34,459 nucleotides of DNA from Endobugula sp965225895 (GTDB lineage Bacteria > Pseudomonadota > Gammaproteobacteria > Pseudomonadales > Cellvibrionaceae): positions 1-34,459 of the forward strand of contig CBDDBR010000003.1 in the NCBI GenBank assembly GCA_965225895.1, given 5' to 3'. Below the pieces are notes generated by a model, which saw nothing but the letters and a program-made list of their open reading frames with translations, had not been told where the DNA came from and made no database searches. The translations under genes and the position numbers were made by a program. The first letter of the stretch is position 1. Each line of letters begins with the position of its first letter. Positions 9,698-15,958 of the stretch are shown here, piece after piece.

Positions 9698-10075
9698 ATG
9701 TTTGATAAAATAGTAGGGGCGGTTTTAAAACCTGTTTTAGGTATTGTTGACAAATTAATCCCTGACAAAGATTTAGCGGGGAAATTGAAACACGAAATCT
9801 CAACAGCGGGTCTTAATTTGGCTACAAAAGAGTTAGAGGCGAAATCAGCGGTTCTAACGGCGGAGCTAACAGGGGAGAGCTGGCTGCAACGCAACTGGCG
9901 ACCTATCGTGATGCTGACGTTCACCGCACTTGTTGTCGCCCACTGGCTGGGCTTTACAGCTCCCAATATATCCGATGAAATCGTTAGCGATTTATTGGCA
10001 ATTGTCAAAGTAGGTCTTGGTGGCTACGTGCTTGGGCGGTCTGCTGAGAAAGTTGCGAAGAACTGGAAAGGCTAA
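9698..10075 (+). CDS. Holin of the GTA/3TM family
   Basis: 125 aa. The N-terminal amphipathic region (IVGAVLKPVLGIVDKLIPD) and charged helix (25-58) precede the family hallmark WLQRNWRPIVMLTF (about 62-75) and two clear transmembrane helices (about 69-86 and 97-113). This matches the GTA_holin_3TM pattern, proteins thought to permeabilise the inner membrane for the endolysin. The gene is last in the late lysis cluster. A start with aaagggaaatgaaag upstream fits the gene spacing. Confidence 0.85.
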   Translation: MFDKIVGAVLKPVLGIVDKLIPDKDLAGKLKHEISTAGLNLATKELEAKSAVLTAELTGESWLQRNWRPIVMLTFTALVVAHWLGFTAPNISDEIVSDLLAIVKVGLGGYVLGRSAEKVAKNWKG

Positions 10076-10095
10076 CAGGAAAGTTTAAAGCATAG

Positions 10096-10124
10096 TTGAC
10101 TATCTGTTTATAACTGTATATAAT
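10096..10124 (+). promoter_or_regulatory. Strong sigma70-type promoter
   Basis: TTGACT (10096-10101), 17-nt spacer, TATAAT (10119-10124). It lies directly after the holin stop and reads into three very small ORFs. Expected transcription start near 10131. Confidence 0.75.
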
Positions 10125-10163
10125 GAATGTACTAGGAAACTTAATGGAAAAAAGGAAATAACA

Positions 10164-10199
10164 ATGAAAAACTTTAAAGACTTTGATCTAGGCTGGTAA
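10164..10199 (+). CDS. 11-aa peptide ORF (MKNFKDFDLGW)
   Basis: First ATG downstream of the strong promoter at 10096, preceded by aaaaaggaaataaca, an acceptable Shine-Dalgarno. It ends 8 nt before the next ORF. It may be a leader peptide or a real micro-protein; length alone makes it uncertain. Confidence 0.35.
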   Translation: MKNFKDFDLGW

Positions 10200-10207
10200 T
10201 TATTAAA

Positions 10208-10384
10208 ATGGACGGAACAGAATCACTAATAGCAATTCTTGCGACAGTAACATTGACCGCGGGGGTTTTTTCTTATAAAGCATATTTAAATTCAAAAGAC
10301 ATAGATAACCAAATAGAGCTAAGTAAGGAAGAGACAAAAAGATTAGAGATAGTCACAAAAGTATCAGGCTATAAAAAGGTGTAA
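10208..10384 (+). CDS. 58-aa single-pass membrane protein
   Basis: Hydrophobic helix at residues about 6-22 (SLIAILATVTLTAGVFSY), then a charged, helical C-terminal part (SKEETKRLEIVTK). The RBS is poor, so it may be coupled to the 11-aa ORF just upstream. It ends 1 nt before the next ATG. It is part of a three-gene mini-operon under its own consensus promoter. No family recognised. Confidence 0.5.
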   Translation: MDGTESLIAILATVTLTAGVFSYKAYLNSKDIDNQIELSKEETKRLEIVTKVSGYKKV

Positions 10385-10385
10385 T

Positions 10386-10607
10386 ATGGGCGAAATTATA
10401 AACATACCCCCTCCCTCTGCGTTTGCGAAAGCGTGCAAGTCTTTTGATGCAGCTGTTGCTAGGGACGGGCCAATCACTTCTTATCTAATTTGTATTGTTC
10501 ACGAAAATGGTGAGATAAATTCAGCGTGTGCCATCACACCAAAAGATACCGGCGGGTTAGTTCTAAACTTAGAGCTGGCAAAAAGAGAGATAATTGATAA
10601 TTATTGA
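10386..10607 (+). CDS. Small hypothetical protein (73 aa)
   Basis: Starts one base after the preceding stop, with aaaaaggtgtaat upstream. The sequence (FAKACKSFDAAVARDGPITSYLICIVHENGEI...) looks like a small alpha/beta soluble protein with no membrane segment. It is the last gene before the terminator at 10704. It was expressed presumably from the 10096 promoter rather than only with the lysis genes. Function unknown. Confidence 0.6.
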   Translation: MGEIINIPPPSAFAKACKSFDAAVARDGPITSYLICIVHENGEINSACAITPKDTGGLVLNLELAKREIIDNY

Positions 10608-10623
10608 TGTTTTTAATTAAAGC

Positions 10624-10652
10624 TTGACTTACGTAATAGTTTCAGCTATGGT
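10624..10652 (+). promoter_or_regulatory. Possible weak promoter for a short RNA
   Basis: TTGACT (10624-10629), 17-nt spacer, TATGGT (10647-10652; 4 of 6 matches). A transcript from about 10659 would be roughly 85 nt and end at the 10704-10744 terminator without a useful ORF. Confidence 0.3.
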
Positions 10653-10703
10653 TATCTTACTGATGCTCCGTCAGCAAAGACTCCTGTAAAATGTTCATAA
10701 AAT

Positions 10704-10744
10704 AAACCCAGCCATTGAGTAATCTCGATGGCTGGGTTTTATGT
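10704..10744. terminator. Bidirectional rho-independent terminator
   Basis: Inverted repeat AAACCCAGCCAT / ATGGCTGGGTTT (10704-10715 and 10728-10739), extended inward by a wobble pair and GAG/CTC around a TAAT loop, about 16 pairs. A T-run follows on the plus strand (TTTTAT), and on the minus strand the read-out is TTTATTTTA. It separates the rightward late block from leftward transcription. Confidence 0.9.
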
Positions 10745-10784
10745 ATCACCTTAGACTGGTAGAACTTGACTCCGAACCTTGCTC

Positions 10785-10808
10785 ATTCGCTCCACTTAAG
10801 GAGCGAAT
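10785..10808. repeat. 9-bp inverted repeat
   Basis: ATTCGCTCC, 6-nt loop, GGAGCGAAT: a perfect 9-bp stem in the non-coding stretch. There is no T-run after it on either strand, so it is more likely an RNA hairpin or a protein site than a terminator. Confidence 0.6.
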
Positions 10809-10885
10809 ATGTATAGACACCTATATTAAAAGCACTCTACCATAATTCCCCTTTTATTTTACACAGTAGGGAAAACACTGCGGAC

Positions 10886-10958
10886 TTTGCAATTATGCTA
10901 CAGCTTTCGCCGTGTACATAGGTGTATTATCATTCGTTGCGTTAAATTTTGCAATTAT
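10886..10958. repeat. Pair of 11-bp direct repeats (TTTGCAATTAT)
   Basis: Identical copies at 10886-10896 and 10948-10958, 62 nt apart, flanking the tmRNA-tag-like frame. Could be binding sites or part of the RNA structure; chance is possible in AT-rich DNA. Confidence 0.45.
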
Positions 10959-11015
10959 TAAATAGCATGAAAATACAATTCTAACTAAGAATTACAACGA
11001 TTTTAAATCAAGTTA

Positions 11016-11044
11016 TTTATACTACATTTGGGTGTTATTGTCAA
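11016..11044 (-). promoter_or_regulatory. Leftward promoter facing non-coding DNA
   Basis: On the minus strand: TTGACA (11044-11039), 17-nt spacer, TATAAA (11021-11016). The -35 overlaps the stop of the 58-aa gene at 11041. TTGTCAAT/ATTGACAA forms an 8-bp inverted repeat around it. Nothing protein-coding of normal size lies downstream before the terminator. Confidence 0.65.
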
Positions 11045-11217
11045 TTAAAATTATCACGTATTGACAACAACCCCACAAGTACTGTATTGAACATTAAATT
11101 AAATACTGCCGAAGGGGGAACTGGAGTCCCAAGAGCATAGTCGTACCCTGTTAGCGCGCAAAGCAAGCAATTTAAAAATACGAATAGTATTGTTAGTATC
11201 CGCCACACCATTTTCAT
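11041..11217 (-). CDS. 58-aa two-helix membrane protein
   Basis: ATG at 11217 preceded by AAAAGGAGAATCCAA, a strong Shine-Dalgarno. Two hydrophobic segments: residues about 5-24 (WRILTILFVFLNCLLCALTG) and about 38-53 (VFNLMFNTVLVGLLSI), separated by a short Pro-rich turn. It is the last gene of the leftward block, 20 nt after the previous stop. Size and topology would fit a small holin- or antiholin-like protein or a membrane effector, but no family is recognised and the early position argues against simple lysis. Confidence 0.6.
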   Translation of the reverse strand: MKMVWRILTILFVFLNCLLCALTGYDYALGTPVPPSAVFNLMFNTVLVGLLSIRDNFN

Positions 11218-11237
11218 TTGGATTCTCCTTTTGTTGA

Positions 11238-11591
11238 TTATACTCCATTGGACAAAATAACCGTTATCGCCTGAGCCATGGCCACAGCCAACGCCGCCAC
11301 TGGTGTCAATGCCATAACCGCCGCCCCTTTCTTCATAGCGATAATGCCACGTATGGCTTCCTCTGACACCTCACAAGATTTTTTCGTGGTGTGACCCCTT
11401 ATAACGTGGCGGCCACCCCCCCACGATATCAGTGTACCCCTTTCTACGTCACCGTTTGTGTGTTCAATTGTCCCATGCCAGCCGATGAATGATTGCATCA
11501 GCTCATCAAATTGTGCTTCCCCGACCATTACACTTACCCCATTTATTTTTATTTCAATCAATGTTGTATCTCCTATCTGTCTTTTAATCAT
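11238..11591 (-). CDS. Hypothetical protein with C-terminal membrane helix
   Basis: 117 aa. Residues 1-80 look like a small beta-rich domain (TLIEIKINGVSVMVGEAQFDEL...GTLISWGGGRHVIRGHTT). Residues about 88-112 are an Ala/Val-rich hydrophobic helix (AAVMALTPVAALAVAMAQAITVIL). It overlaps the cytosine methyltransferase gene by 8 nt, so it is co-translated with it. No family recognised. Confidence 0.6.
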   Translation of the reverse strand: MIKRQIGDTTLIEIKINGVSVMVGEAQFDELMQSFIGWHGTIEHTNGDVERGTLISWGGGRHVIRGHTTKKSCEVSEEAIRGIIAMKKGAAVMALTPVAALAVAMAQAITVILSNGV

Positions 11592-12732
11592 TTGGACTTT
11601 CCTTTATAGTTTTAATTAAGTTTTCTAAAATAGCTTCTAAAACATTGACCGTGATGCTGTTTCCTGCTTGTTTGTAAAGCTGGTTGTCGCTCACTCCTGA
11701 TGATTGTGCGGCTGCAAACTCTTTGTCTGTGAAACCTTGCAACCGCCAGCATTCCAAAGGGGTTAGTTTGCGTATTCTCATAGTGTCTGTTACTTTAACC
11801 CCCTCACCTTTATTAGTAGTTATAGTGGGGGAAAGCCCACCTATATCGAAGACATTACCATTCATACCATTGCCGCTTGGATTGACATTGCCATAGACTC
11901 TTGTAGCACTTTCAAATTTCCCATTTATATGCCCCGCCACATTAGGCTTACTAACATACAATGTATCCCCATGGCCGGTGTTACCGCCAGTTAAAACACA
12001 TGTGCTTATGTCATGCTTTGTTTTAAATTTCACCCCAAGCGTATAGTTATGCCTTGCCCTGTGCTTTTCCACGGCTTGCAATTTATCTGATGTCAAATAA
12101 AATTTATCGCCAACACTGTTTTCTAAAACATCACCTAAGATTGAAGTACAAGGCTTGCCTTCAGGGAAAGAGAAAGTGCTTTCAATGTCTGCCCGAATCC
12201 CAACAATAAAAACTCGCTCTCTATTTTGTGGCACACCAAAGTTCTTACTATTTAAAACCTTGTAATATATGTTATAAGGTACAGCGTCAGCATCTGCGGT
12301 TAATCCGCTTGCTATTCGGTTTACGCTTACCCCCCCTAATTTGTCAATCCATTTAGCGAACACATTCCCTTTATCAACAGATAGTAAACCTTTAACATTT
12401 TCAAATATAAATGACTTTGGCTTATTCTGGCGAATGAACTCTAAAGAATTGTAGAACAGCATCCCTTTTTCGTCTATTTCACCCTCACGAAGACCAGCCA
12501 CACTAAATGTTTGACACGGAGGGCTAGTCATATAAATATCGACCGGCTCTGGTGGGATAGGTCTTTCATACACATCTGTAAACCATGCGTTCGGTTTGTT
12601 GTTGGCGTGATAAGATTTTTCAACGTGTTTGTCAATATCACAAGCAAATAAATTATTGGACTTAACCTCCAGTCTTTTAAGTGCTGCGTCAAATGAGCCT
12701 ATTCCAGAGAAATCGCTGCATACACTTAACAT
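11584..12732 (-). CDS. DNA (cytosine-5-)-methyltransferase
   Basis: 382 aa, normal length for the family. Transfers a methyl group from S-adenosylmethionine to C5 of cytosine in a target site. Motif I is DFSGIGSF (7-14), motif IV is SPPCQTFS with catalytic Cys73, motif VI is ENVKGL (111-116), motif VIII is QNRERVFIVG (169-178), and motif X is KQAGNSITVNVLEAI near the C-terminus. The variable target-recognition region lies at about 190-320. No restriction endonuclease gene is adjacent, so it is probably solitary and serves to protect phage DNA. Its start overlaps the upstream XRE regulator by 7 nt, which may control it. Target sequence cannot be read from the protein. Confidence 0.95.
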   Translation of the reverse strand: MLSVCSDFSGIGSFDAALKRLEVKSNNLFACDIDKHVEKSYHANNKPNAWFTDVYERPIPPEPVDIYMTSPPCQTFSVAGLREGEIDEKGMLFYNSLEFIRQNKPKSFIFENVKGLLSVDKGNVFAKWIDKLGGVSVNRIASGLTADADAVPYNIYYKVLNSKNFGVPQNRERVFIVGIRADIESTFSFPEGKPCTSILGDVLENSVGDKFYLTSDKLQAVEKHRARHNYTLGVKFKTKHDISTCVLTGGNTGHGDTLYVSKPNVAGHINGKFESATRVYGNVNPSGNGMNGNVFDIGGLSPTITTNKGEGVKVTDTMRIRKLTPLECWRLQGFTDKEFAAAQSSGVSDNQLYKQAGNSITVNVLEAILENLIKTIKESPND

Positions 12733-12971
12733 TGTTCTTCCATCTGCTCTAAAAAGTAGATTGCGTTAACTCCTAGTGCTTTTCCTATATCTTGGAGCCT
12801 TTTGACTGTGAGCCTGTCGATACCCCCCTCATATTTGCAAAGCTGCGGTCTTGTGATGCCAATCTTTTTACTGACTTTCTCTCCACTGATTCTAAGACCT
12901 AACCTTCTCTGCTTTATTAAAAAGCCAAGTTCGGCATCAAACGGCGTAGTTTTTTTCACTGACGGGTTCAT
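12726..12971 (-). CDS. XRE-family HTH regulator
   Basis: 81 aa, essentially one Cro/CI-type helix-turn-helix: LGFLIKQRRLGLRISGEKVSKKIGITRPQLCKYEGG (about 15-50) followed by LTVKRLQDIGKALGVNAIYFL. It has no dimerisation or autocleavage domain, so it is not a full CI repressor. The gene overlaps the methyltransferase start by 7 nt. That arrangement resembles controller (C) proteins of restriction-modification loci, so it may tune methyltransferase expression; a Cro-like general role is the alternative. Confidence 0.85.
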   Translation of the reverse strand: MNPSVKKTTPFDAELGFLIKQRRLGLRISGEKVSKKIGITRPQLCKYEGGIDRLTVKRLQDIGKALGVNAIYFLEQMEEQC

Positions 12972-12995
12972 TTTTTATTTCCTTTACTATAATGG

Positions 12996-13370
12996 TTATT
13001 TTATATCTCTTTTAAAAGTTACGTTTAAAATATGATGTTTTGAGGTTACACCGCATAAGGGTGTTGGGGTAAAGTCTTCGCACCAAGACTCATTGTTGGT
13101 TTCATTTATAAACAAAAAATAGTCTCCAGATTCAGAGGCAAAGTGAGCGAACGTCACATCTACAAACTCCCCTGATGACAATTCTGCTTTGTATTTACCC
13201 TGCCAGTATGGCATACTAAGAGAAAGATTAGCACCAATAGCACCTATTGCAGCAAATATTACAGCACCTGTTAAAACAACAGGAAACTCCGTGGAAACCG
13301 CAGCGGTTAATATAGTGCCGACAAAAAACCCCACTAAGGCTCTAACAATTGTCTGGTTCATTTCATTCAT
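12996..13370 (-). CDS. Two-helix membrane protein
   Basis: 124 aa. Hydrophobic helices at residues about 8-25 (VRALVGFFVGTILTAAVS) and 30-50 (PVVLTGAVIFAAIGAIGANLS) are followed by a C-terminal soluble beta-rich domain (about 60-120). It overlaps the Sel1 gene upstream by 4 nt (ATGA), so the two are translationally coupled. No family recognised; it may anchor or partner the Sel1 proteins, which is inference from coupling only. Confidence 0.6.
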   Translation of the reverse strand: MNEMNQTIVRALVGFFVGTILTAAVSTEFPVVLTGAVIFAAIGAIGANLSLSMPYWQGKYKAELSSGEFVDVTFAHFASESGDYFLFINETNNESWCEDFTPTPLCGVTSKHHILNVTFKRDIK

Positions 13371-13903
13371 CTTTCATCTCCTTTATGGTTATTTTTTATT
13401 TCATTTAAATTTTCTTTTGCTTTCGCATGCCCTTGTTTAGCGGCTTTCTTAAACCATTTTACGGCTAGTTTATAATTCTTGACAACGCCTTGACCATCAC
13501 GATACATATTCCCTAGATGATATTGTGCGATTGCATTGCCTTGCTCAGCAGATTTTCTATACCATTTTACCGCTTGTTTATAATCCTTGGTAACCCCTTG
13601 ACCATTACTATACATAGACCCTAGATTAAATTGTGCGATTGCATTGCCTTGTTCAGCCGATTTTCTAAACCATTTTACGGCTTGTTTATAATTCTTGACA
13701 ACTCCATCACCCCTATCATATATATTCCCTAGATTAAATTGTACCCATGCATCGCCTTGTTCTGCAACTTTTCTATACCATTTTACGGCTAGTTTATGAT
13801 TCTTGACAACGCCATCACCCTTATAGTGCATATCCCCTAGATTATGTTGTGCATCTGTATTACCCAAATAGGCTTTTAATTTAGTCCATAATAGTTTAAT
13901 CAT
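13367..13903 (-). CDS. Sel1-like repeat protein A (four repeats)
   Basis: 178 aa. Four 36-residue Sel1-like repeats fill almost the whole protein, each of the form AQxNLGxMYxxGxGVxKxxKxAVKWYRKxAEQGxA (for example AQFNLGSMYSNGQGVTKDYK). The repeats form a helical superhelix that binds proteins. The first 16 residues (MIKLLWTKLKAYLGNT) precede the first repeat. No signal peptide, so a cytoplasmic scaffold or adaptor is expected. The start overlaps the next Sel1 gene by 8 nt and the end overlaps the membrane-protein gene by 4 nt. The target is unknown. Confidence 0.9.
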   Translation of the reverse strand: MIKLLWTKLKAYLGNTDAQHNLGDMHYKGDGVVKNHKLAVKWYRKVAEQGDAWVQFNLGNIYDRGDGVVKNYKQAVKWFRKSAEQGNAIAQFNLGSMYSNGQGVTKDYKQAVKWYRKSAEQGNAIAQYHLGNMYRDGQGVVKNYKLAVKWFKKAAKQGHAKAKENLNEIKNNHKGDER

Positions 13904-14414
13904 CTTCCATCTCCTTTAACTTTTCTTTTGCTAACTCATCGCCTTGTTCAGCGGATTTTCTATACCATTTTACGGCTTGTTTATAATCCTTGGTAACGCC
14001 TTCACCATTACCATACATAGCCCCTAGATTAAATTGCGCCATTGCAAGGTCTTGTTTTGCGGCTTTTCTACACCATTTTACGGCTTGTTTATGACTCTTG
14101 GTAACACCTTTACCATTTTTATACATAAGCCCTAGATTATTTTGTGCCACTGCATTGCCTTGTTCAGCAGCTCCTGTATACCACTTTACCGCTAGTTTAT
14201 AGTCCTTGGTAACGCCTTGACCATTATAATACATAAGCCCTAGATTAAATTGTGCGGTTGCATTGCCTTGCTCAGCCGATTTTCTATACCACTTTACGGC
14301 TAGTTTAGAATCCTTGGCAACTCCTTGACCATTATCATACATAAACCCTAGATTATTTTGTGCTTTTGGACACCCTTGTAAGGCTTTTACTTTAATCAGT
14401 GGTAGGTCAAGCAT
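13896..14414 (-). CDS. Sel1-like repeat protein B (four repeats)
   Basis: 172 aa. Four 36-residue Sel1-like repeats, very similar to those of the gene just downstream, with units such as AQFNLGLMYYNGQGVTKDYK. No signal peptide. The 8-nt overlaps with both neighbours indicate one translationally coupled set. The repeats of the two genes are similar at DNA level, so they probably arose by tandem duplication or by splitting of one longer gene. Protein-binding scaffold role is known for the family; the partner here is not. Confidence 0.9.
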   Translation of the reverse strand: MLDLPLIKVKALQGCPKAQNNLGFMYDNGQGVAKDSKLAVKWYRKSAEQGNATAQFNLGLMYYNGQGVTKDYKLAVKWYTGAAEQGNAVAQNNLGLMYKNGKGVTKSHKQAVKWCRKAAKQDLAMAQFNLGAMYGNGEGVTKDYKQAVKWYRKSAEQGDELAKEKLKEMEDD

Positions 14415-14598
14415 CTTTCATTTCCTTTTTCAATGTTGTTAAGTTCACTATTTCCAGATGGATTCTTTTCCTCCAAACTCCGGTGGAAGCTTTATTTAAT
14501 CTTTCCTTTGCTTTCTCAATATTTTGATTTTGCCCTATGGCTTCTAGCTTTTTTTGGAATTGTATTTTTTCTTTACTTCTTGCGGTTTGATTTATCAT
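14407..14598 (-). CDS. Small basic helical protein
   Basis: 63 aa, Lys/Gln-rich and mostly helical (RSKEKIQFQKKLEAIGQNQNIEKAKERL). Upstream gaggatagacaaa is a moderate RBS. It overlaps the Sel1 B gene by 8 nt. It sits between SSB and the Sel1 pair. No family recognised; could be a nucleic-acid binding or coiled-coil adaptor. Confidence 0.55.
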   Translation of the reverse strand: MINQTARSKEKIQFQKKLEAIGQNQNIEKAKERLNKASTGVWRKRIHLEIVNLTTLKKEMKDA

Positions 14599-14612
14599 TT
14601 TGTCTATCCTCT

Positions 14613-15047
14613 TTAAAATGGAATGTCATCATCTAAATCCGCCATACCGCCTGCTTGTGGAGGAGAGGCTGCTTGTGGAGGAGAGGCATTGTTAGTTTGC
14701 CCGCCCTGGTTAGCAGAATCAAGCATAATCATATTACCCCCAAAGCCTGATACTACAACTTCTGTTGTATATTGGTCTTTACCTTCTTTGTTTGTCCATT
14801 TTCTTGTACGCAATTGCCCTTCAATTAAAACCTTAGAGCCTTTTTTTAAATATTGCCCACATATAGTTGCAAGCTTGCCAAAGACAACAACCCTGTGCCA
14901 TTCGGTCTTTGTCTGCTTTTCCCCCTGTTTGTCTTTCCATGATTCGCTCGTAGCAATAGAAAGAGTTGCTACATCATCGCCACTTTGTGTCTTGCGTAAA
15001 TCAGGGTCTGCACCCAAGTTACCAATTATCATTACTTTATTTAACAT
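14613..15047 (-). CDS. ssb: Single-stranded DNA-binding protein
   Basis: 144 aa. An N-terminal OB fold (MLNKVMIIGNLGADPDLRKT...WHRVVVFGKLA...GSKVLIEGQLRTRKW, residues 1-105) is followed by a Gly/Gln/Pro linker with a repeated SPPQA and the acidic tip DLDDDIPF that recruits other DNA-processing proteins. It coats ssDNA during replication and recombination, matching the RecT/exonuclease genes upstream in the same leftward block. The ATG has the cassette AAAGGAGAAATAAAATG. Confidence 0.95.
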   Translation of the reverse strand: MLNKVMIIGNLGADPDLRKTQSGDDVATLSIATSESWKDKQGEKQTKTEWHRVVVFGKLATICGQYLKKGSKVLIEGQLRTRKWTNKEGKDQYTTEVVVSGFGGNMIMLDSANQGGQTNNASPPQAASPPQAGGMADLDDDIPF

Positions 15048-15048
15048 T

Positions 15049-15459
15049 TTATTTCTCCTTTTTCCCAGCTTTCATTAGCTTTTTCTTGTCTTCATCAGTC
15101 ATATTATTAAGAATTTCTGATAATTCTTCTTCATGAGTAATGGTTGCTTTTATCGAATCCATGTGATCACTCAATGCCACTGGTTTTTTGTATAAATAGA
15201 AGTGTGTCCAAGAACCTTTGTGATTTAAAGAGAGCATGTTTTCTTTTTCTTTATTCAAGTACGTGTATACACGTATAACTGGCTTGCCTTTTCTATAATC
15301 ACGGCAAAACAAATAAATTTTTGCAGCGACTAGTCCCAACAGTAGAACTTGAACTACAGCTAATATTACAGTCGGGTATATAATTCCTGTTATAATTAGA
15401 AATACAATCAGTGCAATGTTTTTCATTATGCTTTTTATCGTTACTTTATTTAAACTCAT
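15049..15459 (-). CDS. Membrane protein (136 aa)
   Basis: Hydrophobic region at residues about 12-48 (IALIVFLIITGIIYPTVILAVVQVLLLGLVAAKIYLF), probably a two-helix hairpin, then a charged cytoplasmic tail rich in Lys/Glu. A second in-frame ATG lies at residue 12. The gene is one base upstream of ssb. No family recognised. Confidence 0.6.
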   Translation of the reverse strand: MSLNKVTIKSIMKNIALIVFLIITGIIYPTVILAVVQVLLLGLVAAKIYLFCRDYRKGKPVIRVYTYLNKEKENMLSLNHKGSWTHFYLYKKPVALSDHMDSIKATITHEEELSEILNNMTDEDKKKLMKAGKKEK

Positions 15460-15464
15460 TTTCT

Positions 15465-15953
15465 TTATCCAATCATTAAATGTTTAGCAAGTTTGAAATG
15501 TTTAACCAGTTCAGCCCCGTTTACGATGCCCTGTGGTGGTGTAAAGCCCGCTTGCTTTATGTCTGATAGGCTTATGTCTAAATGCCACTCCACAAGCGTG
15601 AATTGAATGCCAAACAGCGTTTTAGAATTATCATAATAGTGTTCAACCTCACTGTAAGGCACTTGATGAAAGCATTCTAAGTCTTGTATTAACGCACGAG
15701 GGTCTTCTTCAGAAGCAGTGATAGGTGCGTTTATATCGCCAAAATCAATCAGCATATCAACTTGCCAAATCATTTCAATCTTACCCACTGGCAAAGTTGT
15801 GTAAACAATGATAAAGTCTTTTTCCTTCATGCCTTTTGGTATCTTTTTTCTCAGCTCCATCTTTTTAGGTTTTGTTGGATTCTGTACAGACTTTGCCCAT
15901 TTAGGGTGTAGGCTTAACCACCATATTTTACTAGTTCCCATTTCTTCAGTCAT
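15465..15953 (-). CDS. ASCH/PUA-like domain protein
   Basis: 162 aa. The N-terminal half has the ASCH-like pattern LSLHPKWAKSV...KKMELRKKIPKGMKEKDFIIVYTTLPVGKI: a beta-barrel thought to bind RNA or modified nucleosides. The KxxELRK motif is the best visible hallmark. Some relatives are amidohydrolases for modified cytidine and others are RNA-binding. SD AAAGGAT precedes the start. It sits between recombination-related genes and ssb. Moderate confidence because the C-terminal half is unfamiliar. Confidence 0.6.
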   Translation of the reverse strand: MTEEMGTSKIWWLSLHPKWAKSVQNPTKPKKMELRKKIPKGMKEKDFIIVYTTLPVGKIEMIWQVDMLIDFGDINAPITASEEDPRALIQDLECFHQVPYSEVEHYYDNSKTLFGIQFTLVEWHLDISLSDIKQAGFTPPQGIVNGAELVKHFKLAKHLMIG

Positions 15954-15958
15954 TTTAT

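Larger units (their letters stand above)
10745..11009 (-). ncRNA. Candidate structured leftward non-coding RNA
   Basis: No gene of normal size is found in this stretch. It lies between a near-consensus leftward promoter (11016-11044) and the bidirectional terminator, so a transcript of about 0.3 kb ending near 10704 is predicted. Complementary segments in this RNA: ACACCTAT (from 10925) with ATAGGTGT (near 10817), TGGTAGA (near 10840) with TCTACCA (near 10760), and a 9-bp hairpin at 10785-10808. A short frame from GCA at 10940 reads ATNDNTPMYTAKAVA-stop, like a tmRNA tag. The canonical tmRNA 5' GGGG and GTTCRA T-arm are not clear, so identity is unresolved. Confidence 0.4.

Noticed and set aside
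10745..11009. Canonical tmRNA call
   Set aside because: Tag-like frame is present, but the 5' GGGG acceptor end and GTTCRA T-arm in the right order are not visible, so only a candidate ncRNA is reported.
13367..14414. CRISPR array
   Set aside because: The repeats are 108-bp coding repeats (Sel1) without unique spacers.
14623..15078. 151-aa ORF on the plus strand over ssb
   Set aside because: Antisense shadow of ssb. It has no RBS and ssb has all family motifs.
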